Source of the DNA: Paenibacillus oceani
GTDB taxonomy: Bacteria > Bacillota > Bacilli > Paenibacillales > NBRC-103111
Length of the DNA: 64,000 bases
Direction: 5' to 3'
Assembly: GCF_014705615.1 (NCBI RefSeq)
Contig: NZ_JACXJA010000010.1
Coordinates: 124,001 to 188,000 of the forward strand
Every line of letters starts with the position of its first letter. The stretch's first letter is position 1. Shown here piece after piece: positions 53,439 to 61,517 of this stretch. The position numbers were made by a program, and so were the translations under genes. The notes below the pieces were generated by a model. It saw nothing but the letters and a program-made list of their open reading frames with translations. It had not been told where the DNA came from and did no database searches.

Positions 53439-55772
53439 TTATTCTACACTTTTTAAGGATTCGATCATATTAATTCGGGTTACCTTTCTCCTGAGCAGCA
53501 AGTTGGCCAGTATGGTAAGTACAAATGCAAAGCAAACAGCTGCCGCCACTATGAAAATGTTGAGTTGATCCGGGATTTGTTGATGGGCGCTAGAGAGCGC
53601 CTTTACAATAAGCGTGTACATATAGCCGCTAATCGGTAATGCAACTAGAACCGCAAATGTCGTTAGGATGATGTTTTCAAAAAAGAGGAGTCTGTTTATT
53701 TTATGTTTTGGATAGCCTAATACCTTCAGCGTGGCAAGCTCCCGATTCCTTTCATACATGTTGATGGAAGATATCGTATAGATGGCGCCAAAGGAGAGTA
53801 TGACGGCACAAATGATAAACATAATAAAAACAAAGCTGTTTTGCTTCAGAATATATTGAGCTGACTTCTTCAAATCCTCCTTATCCGTAATTTTCTCTAC
53901 GCGAGGATCCTGCTCAAAAAAGGTACGAACGTTTTCAAGATCTGCAGCGCTGCCCGCCTCAATCAGAAGCGAGGTTGGATTGTAGTGGATGCCAAAGCTT
54001 TTTAAGTAGGCTGGCGTGCTATAAAACGACGGATTCGAATATTGGGTAGATACATGTAAGACCTTCATCTCGATCCTCATCCTATTAAATTCCGGCGCTG
54101 TAAACTTGATCTGGATGAGATCCCCTTCTGCAATATGGTATTTGTCGGCATAAGATTGGGGCACCAGAACGCCATGGTCTTCCAAAAACAGTTTATTTTT
54201 ATGTTCATCAAAGAAAAAAATGAGATTGTTTTCCTTGGCAGTAACCGTTAAAGTGGCCTTTTCTTTGTTATCCTCTTGGATAAGTTCAACAGGAAAAGCG
54301 TATACATCATATTTTCGTTTTATTCCGGAAGGGAGTTTGGACACATCGGGAGATGCTCCCAGCTCATAATCCACTCTTAAATCATAACCGTAAACCTCTT
54401 CAACCTGATTAGCTACTTGCAGCAGGGCCGCTTGTGTGCTGAAAGCATTTATTAATAAAACCGTGCTTGCCACAACACCAACCGAGCTCACGACAGCTTT
54501 TTGTTTATTCAACAACATATTTCTCAAAATGAGTTTGTAACTGAAGGAAATACGACTCCAAATCCCCGGAATGCGTTCTATAAGAAGTGTTTTCATCTTC
54601 TTGGGCGGTTTAGGCCGCATAGCTTGAGCCGCACGTTCCTTTAACACGGTTCTCCCGCTTAAGTAACACGACAAGAGTCCAAAAGCACTGGAGAAGACAA
54701 TGGGGGGAAGGATCGAGTAAAACGAAAGGACAAACTGAATGTCCGGCAACGAGTACGACCTTGAGCTCGACCCCGTTACTAAAGGAATAAATACAATATG
54801 CGCTGCGAAGCAGCCTAGAAGGGAGCCTGTAATCCCCGCCAGCAAAGGGTAGCCCATGTAATGAAGCATAATCGTTCTGTCCTTTGCACCCAACGCCTTC
54901 ATCATACCTACCTGATTTCTTTGCGAATCTATAATCCTCGACATGGTAAGGAATAGGATAACAGCTCCTATCAAAAAGAGAACCAAAGGGATAACCTTGC
55001 TCATCCTATTATTATTATGTATCGTTTCCTTTAGTTTCGAATAACTGAACGTCCTTTCTTTACTTACCTGGTCTACATAGGAAAGCGGTTTGGATTGTGC
55101 TTCAATGGATTTGCCTAATTGGTCCAGATCATAACCTTCTTTGGCATCGATCAGAACTTCATTATAGGAGAAGCCGTATCCCATTTCAGGAATCGTCTCT
55201 TCAGCCACATAAGCTACTCCGAAGTTTTTATGGTCTTGTATTTCATTCTTTTTGACATATTCAACATTCTCACCCAGACCGCTAATGGTAAAGGTGTAGT
55301 CTTTATTATTCGAGCTTATCCGGATGTTATCGCCGACACGATACTGATGCTCTTTGGCATAATGGGAATCTAACATAATCTCCCCTTTTTTCGACGGGAC
55401 CCTGCCCTCCATCATAGCAGGCGTATTGATTTTATTCTTCACCGGAATGGAATGGATTTTTATGGAGGCTTTATACCCTTCAAACGCTTGCGTGGCGTCC
55501 AGCGTATAACGTCCTTCTATATTCTGTATCCCTTTTATTTCGCTTAAACGAGCCACGTCCTGCTTGGATAGTTGACTGTAGTAAACATTCAAATCGCTCA
55601 AATTATGCGCTTTAAAATACGCCTTCGTATAAGCATCAAGGGTGCCGCTGTACGTGACCAGTCCCGCATAGAAAAAAGCTCCTACTGCAAGTACCACAAC
55701 AATGGCTATGAACTGCCCTATAGATTGTCTAATATCCCTTACTAGTTTTAATGATAATTTCATCATTACCAC
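53439..55772 (-). CDS. FtsX/MacB-type ABC transporter permease
   Basis: 777 residues. A membrane helix near 15-35 is followed by a large extracytoplasmic domain. FtsX three-helix blocks lie in the middle (VIPLVLFLIGAVILFLTMSRI, then MGYPLLAGITGSLLGCFAAH) and at the C-terminus (FVFIMFIICAVILSFGAIYT, FAVLVALPISGYMYTLIVKAL). This two-FtsX-domain form is typical of exporters or envelope-stress complexes rather than importers. It overlaps the ATPase gene by seven bases. Its last 250 bases are duplicated at 48.8-49.05 kb. Confidence 0.92.
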   Translation of the reverse strand: MVMMKLSLKLVRDIRQSIGQFIAIVVVLAVGAFFYAGLVTYSGTLDAYTKAYFKAHNLSDLNVYYSQLSKQDVARLSEIKGIQNIEGRYTLDATQAFEGYKASIKIHSIPVKNKINTPAMMEGRVPSKKGEIMLDSHYAKEHQYRVGDNIRISSNNKDYTFTISGLGENVEYVKKNEIQDHKNFGVAYVAEETIPEMGYGFSYNEVLIDAKEGYDLDQLGKSIEAQSKPLSYVDQVSKERTFSYSKLKETIHNNNRMSKVIPLVLFLIGAVILFLTMSRIIDSQRNQVGMMKALGAKDRTIMLHYMGYPLLAGITGSLLGCFAAHIVFIPLVTGSSSRSYSLPDIQFVLSFYSILPPIVFSSAFGLLSCYLSGRTVLKERAAQAMRPKPPKKMKTLLIERIPGIWSRISFSYKLILRNMLLNKQKAVVSSVGVVASTVLLINAFSTQAALLQVANQVEEVYGYDLRVDYELGASPDVSKLPSGIKRKYDVYAFPVELIQEDNKEKATLTVTAKENNLIFFFDEHKNKLFLEDHGVLVPQSYADKYHIAEGDLIQIKFTAPEFNRMRIEMKVLHVSTQYSNPSFYSTPAYLKSFGIHYNPTSLLIEAGSAADLENVRTFFEQDPRVEKITDKEDLKKSAQYILKQNSFVFIMFIICAVILSFGAIYTISSINMYERNRELATLKVLGYPKHKINRLLFFENIILTTFAVLVALPISGYMYTLIVKALSSAHQQIPDQLNIFIVAAAVCFAFVLTILANLLLRRKVTRINMIESLKSVE

Positions 55773-56470
55773 TCAATCCCTTCCACGCTATGCTTGACCT
55801 TATTGATCGCAACACTTTCGATCCTTCCGCTTTTGACTTTAATAATTTTGTCCGCCATCGGGGCAATGGCTGAATTATGCGTGACCAGGACGACGCACTT
55901 TTTCGTTTCCCTGTTTACATCTTGAAGAAGCTTTAAGACGGATTTGCCGGTTACGTAATCCAGAGCTCCTGTCGGTTCATCACAGAGTAAAAGTAAAGGG
56001 TTTTTGGCGACAGCTCTGGCGATTGCCACTCTTTGCTGTTCTCCGCCAGAGAGCTGGGAAGGGAAGTTTTTGATCCGATCCTTTAATCCGACTTTGTGTA
56101 AAATATCTTGAGCATCCAGATGGTTTTTACATATTTCAGCGGCAAATTCGACGTTCTCCAATGCGTTTAAATTCGGAATCAAATTGTAAAATTGAAACAC
56201 AAAACCGATCTTCTCGCCGCGATACCCGGTTAATTGTTTTTCGCTGAGCCTTGTGATTTCTTGTCCGCCGACAAACACTTGGCCTGAGGTAGCCGTATCC
56301 ATACCGCCAAGGATATTCAAAATCGTACTCTTGCCGGCACCGCTGGCGCCCAAAATAACGACGAATTCTCCCTCTGCTATCGAAAAATCAACACCGGCAA
56401 GCGCCTGAATGGGCACTTCTCCTATTTTGTATTCTTTCGTTACTTGCTTGAATTCGATTAACTCTCTCAC
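55766..56470 (-). CDS. MacB/LolD-type ABC transporter ATP-binding protein
   Basis: About 234 residues. Walker [10 protein letters not shown], signature [14 protein letters not shown], Walker [14 protein letters not shown] and H-loop [10 protein letters not shown] are all complete. It begins with GTG (VRELIEFKQ), with GGAGAGGG just upstream, preferred over an ATG eight codons earlier. It works with the FtsX-type permease that follows. A consensus promoter lies at 56589-56617. Confidence 0.92.
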   Translation of the reverse strand: MRELIEFKQVTKEYKIGEVPIQALAGVDFSIAEGEFVVILGASGAGKSTILNILGGMDTATSGQVFVGGQEITRLSEKQLTGYRGEKIGFVFQFYNLIPNLNALENVEFAAEICKNHLDAQDILHKVGLKDRIKNFPSQLSGGEQQRVAIARAVAKNPLLLLCDEPTGALDYVTGKSVLKLLQDVNRETKKCVVLVTHNSAIAPMADKIIKVKSGRIESVAINKVKHSVEGIEW

Positions 56471-56567
56471 TTGTACCCTCTCCCCAAATCGCAATGATCG
56501 AACCTTTTCCTAATGATCAACTTTCGTAAGTTCCCGTTTTGCCTAGCATTTCTTTTCTTGGCATGTT

Positions 56568-56617
56568 AGTATGTTACTCATGTAGCACACTATAATTCAT
56601 GCTCCAACAACTGTCAA
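56568..56617 (-). promoter_or_regulatory. Promoter of the MacB/FtsX-type ABC operon
   Basis: Minus strand TTGACA (56617-56612), 17-base spacer, TATAGT (56594-56589). Just downstream, 56568-56575 carries AGTATGTT on the plus strand, nearly the same half-site as the GntR palindrome at 56676. Confidence 0.7.
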
Positions 56618-56649
56618 TAACCGATCGTACGTTCGATGAACGGCCGGTA

Positions 56650-56699
56650 TTGACAATTGATTGCCTATCCATTATGGTATGTTGGATCGATAACATACC
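56650..56699 (+). promoter_or_regulatory. Promoter and operator of the GntR/ABC operon
   Basis: TTGACA (56650-56655), 17 bases, TATGGT (56673-56678). Overlapping the -10 and start point is a perfect inverted repeat GGTATGTT (56676-56683) / AACATACC (56692-56699) with an 8-base spacer, a likely autorepression site for the GntR product. Confidence 0.7.
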
Positions 56700-56719
56700 G
56701 ATATACTGAAGGTGGGGCA

Positions 56720-57088
56720 ATGAACATCACTTTCGACGATAAGCAGCCGATTTTTCAGCAGGTAGCCTACATCATTGAGGACGATATTTTGAACGGCACT
56801 TTCCGTGTGGACGAGCAAATTCTGTCTGTCGCTCAGTTTTCTCAACTGTTTCAAATTAATCCGGCGACTGTCGTGAAGGGGATCGGCCTGCTCGTCAATG
56901 AAGGTATTCTGTACAAAAAAAGAGGGCTTGGCATGTATGTCGCGATGGATGCAAAACAGAAGATTCAGATGAAGCGAAGAGATCGCTTCTACAAGGAATT
57001 GTTGTCCAATCTGCTGAATGAGGCCGACAAACTCGGGCTGACAACCAAAGATATCATTAACATGATCAAACAGTTGAGGAAGGAATGA
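56720..57088 (+). CDS. GntR-family regulator, YtrA type
   Basis: 122-residue short GntR protein of the YtrA subfamily: winged helix (PIFQQVAYIIEDDILNGTFRV; LSVAQFSQLFQINPATVVKGI; LVNEGILYKKRGLGMYV) and a short C-terminal helix pair instead of a ligand domain. YtrA-type genes head ABC operons and repress them, as here. GGTGGGG lies just before the ATG; the upstream in-frame extension covers the operator and is rejected. Confidence 0.92.
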   Translation: MNITFDDKQPIFQQVAYIIEDDILNGTFRVDEQILSVAQFSQLFQINPATVVKGIGLLVNEGILYKKRGLGMYVAMDAKQKIQMKRRDRFYKELLSNLLNEADKLGLTTKDIINMIKQLRKE

Positions 57089-57095
57089 ACGAACC

Positions 57096-57965
57096 GTGAG
57101 CATAGTATTGACTTGCGACAAGGTAAACAAATCATACGGTCGAACTTATGCTTTGCGGAACCTGAATCTGCAGTTGGAGGAAAACGTCATTTACGGCTTG
57201 CTCGGGCGAAACGGCGCTGGCAAATCGACGCTGCTTAACCTGATCGCAGGGGGAATCTCCCCGAACAGCGGCTCCATCGAGGTACGAGGAACAAAGCTGA
57301 GCAAAGGAGAACTTCCGAACGATTTTTGTTTCGTTCGAGAGAAAACCAAACATTTCGGAGGAGCGCAGGTTATCGAGGTTTTGCAGTTTGCTGCGAGTTT
57401 TCATCCAAGCTGGGATTGGACGTTCGCTCACGAGTTGATCCAAACGTTTCGGCTCGATCCGCACAAAAAAATCAGACAGCTATCCCGAGGCATGGAATCG
57501 CTCGTAGGAAACATCATCGGTCTGGCCAGCCGGGCGCCGCTGACGTTATACGACGAGCCGGTGCTCGGCCTCGATGTCCTGATGCGGGAACGGTTTTACA
57601 AGGCGCTTCTGGAGGATTACGCCCGCCACCCTCGCACGATTTTACTGTCTACGCATCTGATCGACGAAATCGCCACGGTCGCCGAAAAGGTGTACATCAT
57701 CGAAGCGGGCTCCCTCCTGCTTCATGATGAGATCGATCGCATACGTACGGCCGCTCATCTGATCCGGGGACATGCGGAAGCGGTGGCTTCGTTCACAGCC
57801 GGAAAACGGGTCTTGCATACGGAACCCTACGGCCGCGGGACTCTTGCCGCTATTTACGAAACGTTAGACGATGGGGACATACAGCAGGCGCGCGAGCTGG
57901 ACATTTCGATTGAAAATTTGTCACTTCAAAAGTTTTTCTCGTATTTGATCGAAGGAGGTCATTAA
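57096..57965 (+). CDS. ABC transporter ATP-binding protein, YtrB type
   Basis: 289 residues. Walker A GRNGAGKST is near residues 37-45, the signature is degenerate (LSRGMESLVGNIIGLA), and Walker B reads LTLYDEPVLGLDV with H-loop ILLSTHLIDE. A ~80-residue C-terminal extension follows. GTG start, seven bases after the GntR gene. Similar ATPases in ytr-type operons respond to cell-wall antibiotics; here that is only an inference. Confidence 0.9.
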   Translation: MSIVLTCDKVNKSYGRTYALRNLNLQLEENVIYGLLGRNGAGKSTLLNLIAGGISPNSGSIEVRGTKLSKGELPNDFCFVREKTKHFGGAQVIEVLQFAASFHPSWDWTFAHELIQTFRLDPHKKIRQLSRGMESLVGNIIGLASRAPLTLYDEPVLGLDVLMRERFYKALLEDYARHPRTILLSTHLIDEIATVAEKVYIIEAGSLLLHDEIDRIRTAAHLIRGHAEAVASFTAGKRVLHTEPYGRGTLAAIYETLDDGDIQQARELDISIENLSLQKFFSYLIEGGH

Positions 57966-57966
57966 A

Positions 57967-58647
57967 TTGGGCGCATGGGCCGTTCATTTTAAGGCAACCT
58001 ATTTGCAAATGAGGATCTACATCTGGGGCGTCATTATTCTTATCCTGCTTGGAAGGCTGGCGGAATTCATTGTTAGCCGCTTTACAGACAGCCAAAGCAA
58101 TATCCTTTCGGACGGCAACATCCTCATTCTCATCTTGCTCCTGACCGCTGTTGTGCTGCCGCTCCGTTATTACAAACGCATCGTGCATTTGGGCGCAAGC
58201 CGAGAGCGATATTTTATGGCCCTTCAATTCGTCTTTGCCGTCTGGGCGGCAGCCATCGCTTTGTTCAATTGTTTTTGGTATGAGCTTGAAGTGGGCGTGC
58301 TCCGGAACTACACGAATACGATTGATCTGATTGAAGTTTTTCATTGGGTAAATTTTGGCTTCGCAGGTTCTTTTGTGTACCAAACCGCCTTTTATTTAAT
58401 GGTAATGGCGCTATTAAGCATGCTGGTCTCCGGTTATTACCGTCCTGCCGGTTGGCTGCTGTGGGTGCTGCTCCTTACGGCGATCCCGGTCGGAACGGCA
58501 ATTCCTTCGCTGCGCGTTCATGTCGGTCATTTTTTCGAAGCCCTTTTATTCAACGGCTCGCTGCTGATTGGTGCCGGATATAACCTGCTGCTTTATTTCG
58601 TTTTCGTGGCCGGCGGCTGGTTGTTTACGAGGGGAAGAACGCACTAA
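57967..58647 (+). CDS. ABC transporter membrane protein, partner of the YtrB-type ATPase
   Basis: 226 residues beginning with TTG, one base after the ATPase stop and with GGAGG inside the end of that gene. Six hydrophobic helices (for example MRIYIWGVIILILLGRLAEFI, FVFAVWAAAIALFNCFWYEL, GAGYNLLLYFVFVAGGWLF). No known domain stands out; its role as permease is inferred from size, helices and position in the operon. Confidence 0.8.
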   Translation: MGAWAVHFKATYLQMRIYIWGVIILILLGRLAEFIVSRFTDSQSNILSDGNILILILLLTAVVLPLRYYKRIVHLGASRERYFMALQFVFAVWAAAIALFNCFWYELEVGVLRNYTNTIDLIEVFHWVNFGFAGSFVYQTAFYLMVMALLSMLVSGYYRPAGWLLWVLLLTAIPVGTAIPSLRVHVGHFFEALLFNGSLLIGAGYNLLLYFVFVAGGWLFTRGRTH

Positions 58648-58713
58648 TATATTCGTTGTGCTAGAATAACCAGAAAAGATAGAGTGGGCGATTAACAGGT
58701 ATAGGAAGAGAGG

Positions 58714-58866
58714 ATGAAACTTATGTATGGGCGTTTGGCTGACAAACTGAAGACGACCTCCGGCGAATTTCCGATTATGTGTTATGATCTCATGAATGGA
58801 ATAATCGATACTTATGCCTTGACGTTTGCGGAGTTTTTTGAACAGCTGATCGACGAGCGTTCCTAA
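58714..58866 (+). CDS. Small hypothetical protein (50 residues)
   Basis: Short open frame MKLMYGRLADKL...LIDERS with a purine-rich GGAAGAGAGG directly ahead; a second ATG three codons in (MYGRLADK) is better spaced from it. Acidic, soluble, no signal. Codon use looks normal (GAC, CTG, GAG). It follows the ABC operon by 66 bases on the same strand. No family recognised. Confidence 0.5.
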   Translation: MKLMYGRLADKLKTTSGEFPIMCYDLMNGIIDTYALTFAEFFEQLIDERS

Positions 58867-58917
58867 ATTCTAACGGGGGAAGTGAATTAAACATGCCAAG
58901 GAATCAGGCCGTCTGTG

Positions 58918-59093
58918 TCAGCTGATGTGCGAAGGCGCGTCCACATGTGTTCCGGTATGGTACCCATCGAAAGCCGCCGCAGTTCCCAGTTGTGACTTTC
59001 GTACGTATGCGCTACCTTGACTTTTACCTCCGGATCGCCAGGATACACGGGCATACCGTCCGCAATCGACATCGACAAATCGATCACCCTCAT
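58918..59093 (-). pseudogene. Cyclase/kynurenine-formamidase-like gene, frameshifted and truncated
   Basis: The start is intact (AAAGGAGG seven bases before ATG) and reads MRVIDLSMSIADGMPVYPGD then VAHTYESHNWELRRLSMGT. The frame then shifts by one base and the next conserved block, HTGTHVDAPSHIS, continues in another frame and stops. The loss of one base at GGTACCATACC explains the shift. Normal proteins of this family have over 200 residues with metal ligands in HxGTHxDxPxH; about three quarters of this one is missing, so it is dead. Confidence 0.85.
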
Positions 59094-59238
59094 TTTGGCG
59101 CCTCCTTTCCTCCGAGTTCCACATCGAACTCTTACGGGTGCCATTTATTGGTTTTTCAATTCGACGGAGAAGAACTTATACCTTCTATTACGACGAAAAA
59201 CGGGCCCCGTCATGAGCCCGTCTTCATCCTATTCTCGA

Positions 59239-59760
59239 TTACGCATAGCTTTCCAAAAAAGGCTCCAGCACGGTTAGCGCCTCCTGCTGCAGCGGGCTGC
59301 CGACTCCATAAAAAAATCCGTGCTCGGCTTCCGGAAACAACACGACCTCCGAACGTTTGGACAGCCGCTGAAGCTTTTCGCTCATTTCATAGATGAAGGA
59401 ATGCGGGAAAAACTTCTCCTTGCCTGCAAGCAGAAACAAAAAGTCGGCCGCCTCTCCTTCCGCATACGCCATCGGAGAAGCATCGCGAAAGAGCGGGCTC
59501 TCTTCCTCGTACGTGACGCCAAGCAGATTCTCAATATCCCGCTTGATGCCTTCATGCATCGGCTCCCACTTCTCCAAGGTGGCCGGCCCGTTGATGGACA
59601 CGCAAGCGTGCCGGTGAAAGCCGTCCCTCGCCCCTGCTCTCCAGCCGCCGCCATGAATGTAGAAAAGGGCGACCCTCCGGGAAACCTGTGCCGGACAAAC
59701 GATATCGACGGCCCGTTTCAATACGATATCCTCATCATAATAGCGGGTCATTAATTCCAT
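59239..59760 (-). pseudogene. Alpha/beta hydrolase (esterase) gene with internal in-frame deletion
   Basis: The frame is open for 173 residues but the middle of the fold is missing. The oxyanion motif FYIHGGGWRAG (near residues 33-43) is followed after only ~14 residues by a segment (NGPATLEKWEP) that in full-length relatives comes after the nucleophile G-x-S-x-G; no such Ser motif exists here. The C-terminal acid and His region (FFPHSFIYEM; PEAEHGFFYGV) is kept. Full-length relatives have about 260-300 residues. The product could not be a working esterase. Confidence 0.75.
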
Positions 59761-59793
59761 ACAGCCGAATCCCCCCTCCTAACCTCCGCACGA

Positions 59794-61449
59794 TCAGATC
59801 AAACCGCTGAGTTCCGGCAAGACGAAATGCTGAACATATTGCCTCATCTCGACATAAGGCCGGATGTCGTTCACGTCGGCGATCGTATACACGAGCGGGG
59901 AGTAGATCACGTAGCTTTCTCCGTTTGCGGGCGATTTCCCGCACGGCCACATGTCCACCGTGACGACCGACGACGCCGACGACGCCTTCATGGCGCTTGT
60001 TATGACGGAAAATTCCGTATTGCGAAACGAGTTGCCATGTCCGTAATGCTCGAATTCGAATGTTTGTCCGCTTCCTTGCAGCGTGATCGCGGTGAAGGGC
60101 GTACGCCCGATCGTCTTTTGGCGCACCATCCAGCATACGACGACCCATTCGCCTGCCGCTACCGCAATATCGAATGGCTCCGTAATGCGGATGGCTGCGG
60201 CGGCGGTCCCGATTACAGGCGGTTTCGCAGGGGCAGCGGCGGTCCAGACCGGCTTTTGCAGCAGCTGCGGATCGAAGCGGTCGCTTCGGAAATACGGTGT
60301 CGTCGCGTTATTGTTCAGAAATTTCTCGGTATTGTTAGTCCCCGGCATCACAAATTCCAGTTTATTCGTTTGCTGCGGCCAATAAGGATCGCTGCATCTG
60401 CCGTAAAGCGACTGGATCAGAAGCACCCGGTGTGTGGTCTGCGGCCGGGACATAAAGTTTTCCCCGATATCGAAAGGCCCGTTGTTCCGATGCACGTAAA
60501 TAATAGCCTCGCCCGTATTCGCTTCAAAATAATTGTTTTTGATCGTTAGTCCGCGCTGGCCGCCCGAAATCCGGATCGTATCTCTCTGCCCTTCCAAAAT
60601 GTTGCGGCAAATGGAGATGTTGTGGCCCGAAATGTGAATACCGCCCGTACCAGCGCTTCTCCCGTTGTTGCCGCCTTCATTATAATCATAGACAAATCCG
60701 TTTTAAGCCGTGGAATCGATCGTCCGTGCAATAAAGTCATTGTGCATCGTCGCACAATTCTGAATCCGGATGACGCCCATTGCGTTAAAGCTGGTACCGC
60801 TGGAAGCTGAGCTTGCATAAAGCTCAAACGCTTTCCCGAATTTCCCGACGGATACGTGCTCGAATACGAACTCCCCCCGGAATTGCCCTTCCCCGCCCAC
60901 ATCGAAGCCAAAGCAGCGTTCCGCCTTCAAGCTTTGCACGCCTGACGCTTTCTTCACTCGTCACAAACGTCAACTGGCTTGCCGCAAATCCGTTCAAGTT
61001 GTACCCATGGGACAACCAGACGCAATCCCCGGTATGATCGGCCAATATCGTAGACGGAACCGTATGGTCGAAGCGGTGCTCCCCTTCCCGGTGCAGATCC
61101 CGGCGGTTGGCGCGGCCGTCATCAAGCGCAGCTCCTGGATCGTCGTCGTCTGCAAGCACGTCTCATCCAGCATCGCTGCCACCAGGGGAGGAGCGAGTTC
61201 CTGAATCATGGCGGGGACGTTCTCCTCGACGACTTGCTCGGCGACTCTGCGAATTCCGGTGGCATTGCCGCCCTTGTTCTCGAAGCCCGCTCCATATACC
61301 GAATCGGTCACCTTCCCTTCCGGGGCCGGGTCCAACGTCCGTGCGTGAAGCAGCCCTCCTACGGCAAACGAGGCTCCGGCCGCCCCCATGGAAGCAAGCA
61401 GTTTCCTCCGGCTTATCGAGTCTGAACGATTTGGATGTTCCTCATTCAT
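59794..61449 (-). pseudogene. Tat-signal beta-helix protein gene, disrupted by two frameshifts and a stop
   Basis: The N-terminus is intact: twin-arginine signal SISRRKLLASMGAAG and a spacer up to about residue 121. The reading frame shifts near 61081-61092 (in a G/A-rich run), again near 60955-60965, and then meets an in-frame TAA at 60705-60703; translation continues in that frame to 59794. Joined pieces read HTGDCVWLSHGYNLNGFA, FEHVSVGKFGKAFELYASS, NGFVYDYNEGGNN, and NYFEANTGEAIIYVHRNNGP, with the Asn-rich turns of a beta-helix. It resembles the intact protein at 3933-6158 in signal and general layout and also lies beside a family-1 binding lipoprotein. Confidence 0.85.
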
Positions 61450-61517
61450 AGGTTTATCCTCCCCAACATCGCTCTATAAGGAACTGCATAGAGTCCTTCA
61501 CTTCAGAACCTCACCCG

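Noticed and set aside
59827-60549. Plus-strand open frame of 240 codons
   Set aside because: Antisense to the decayed beta-helix gene; composition is typical of shadow frames.
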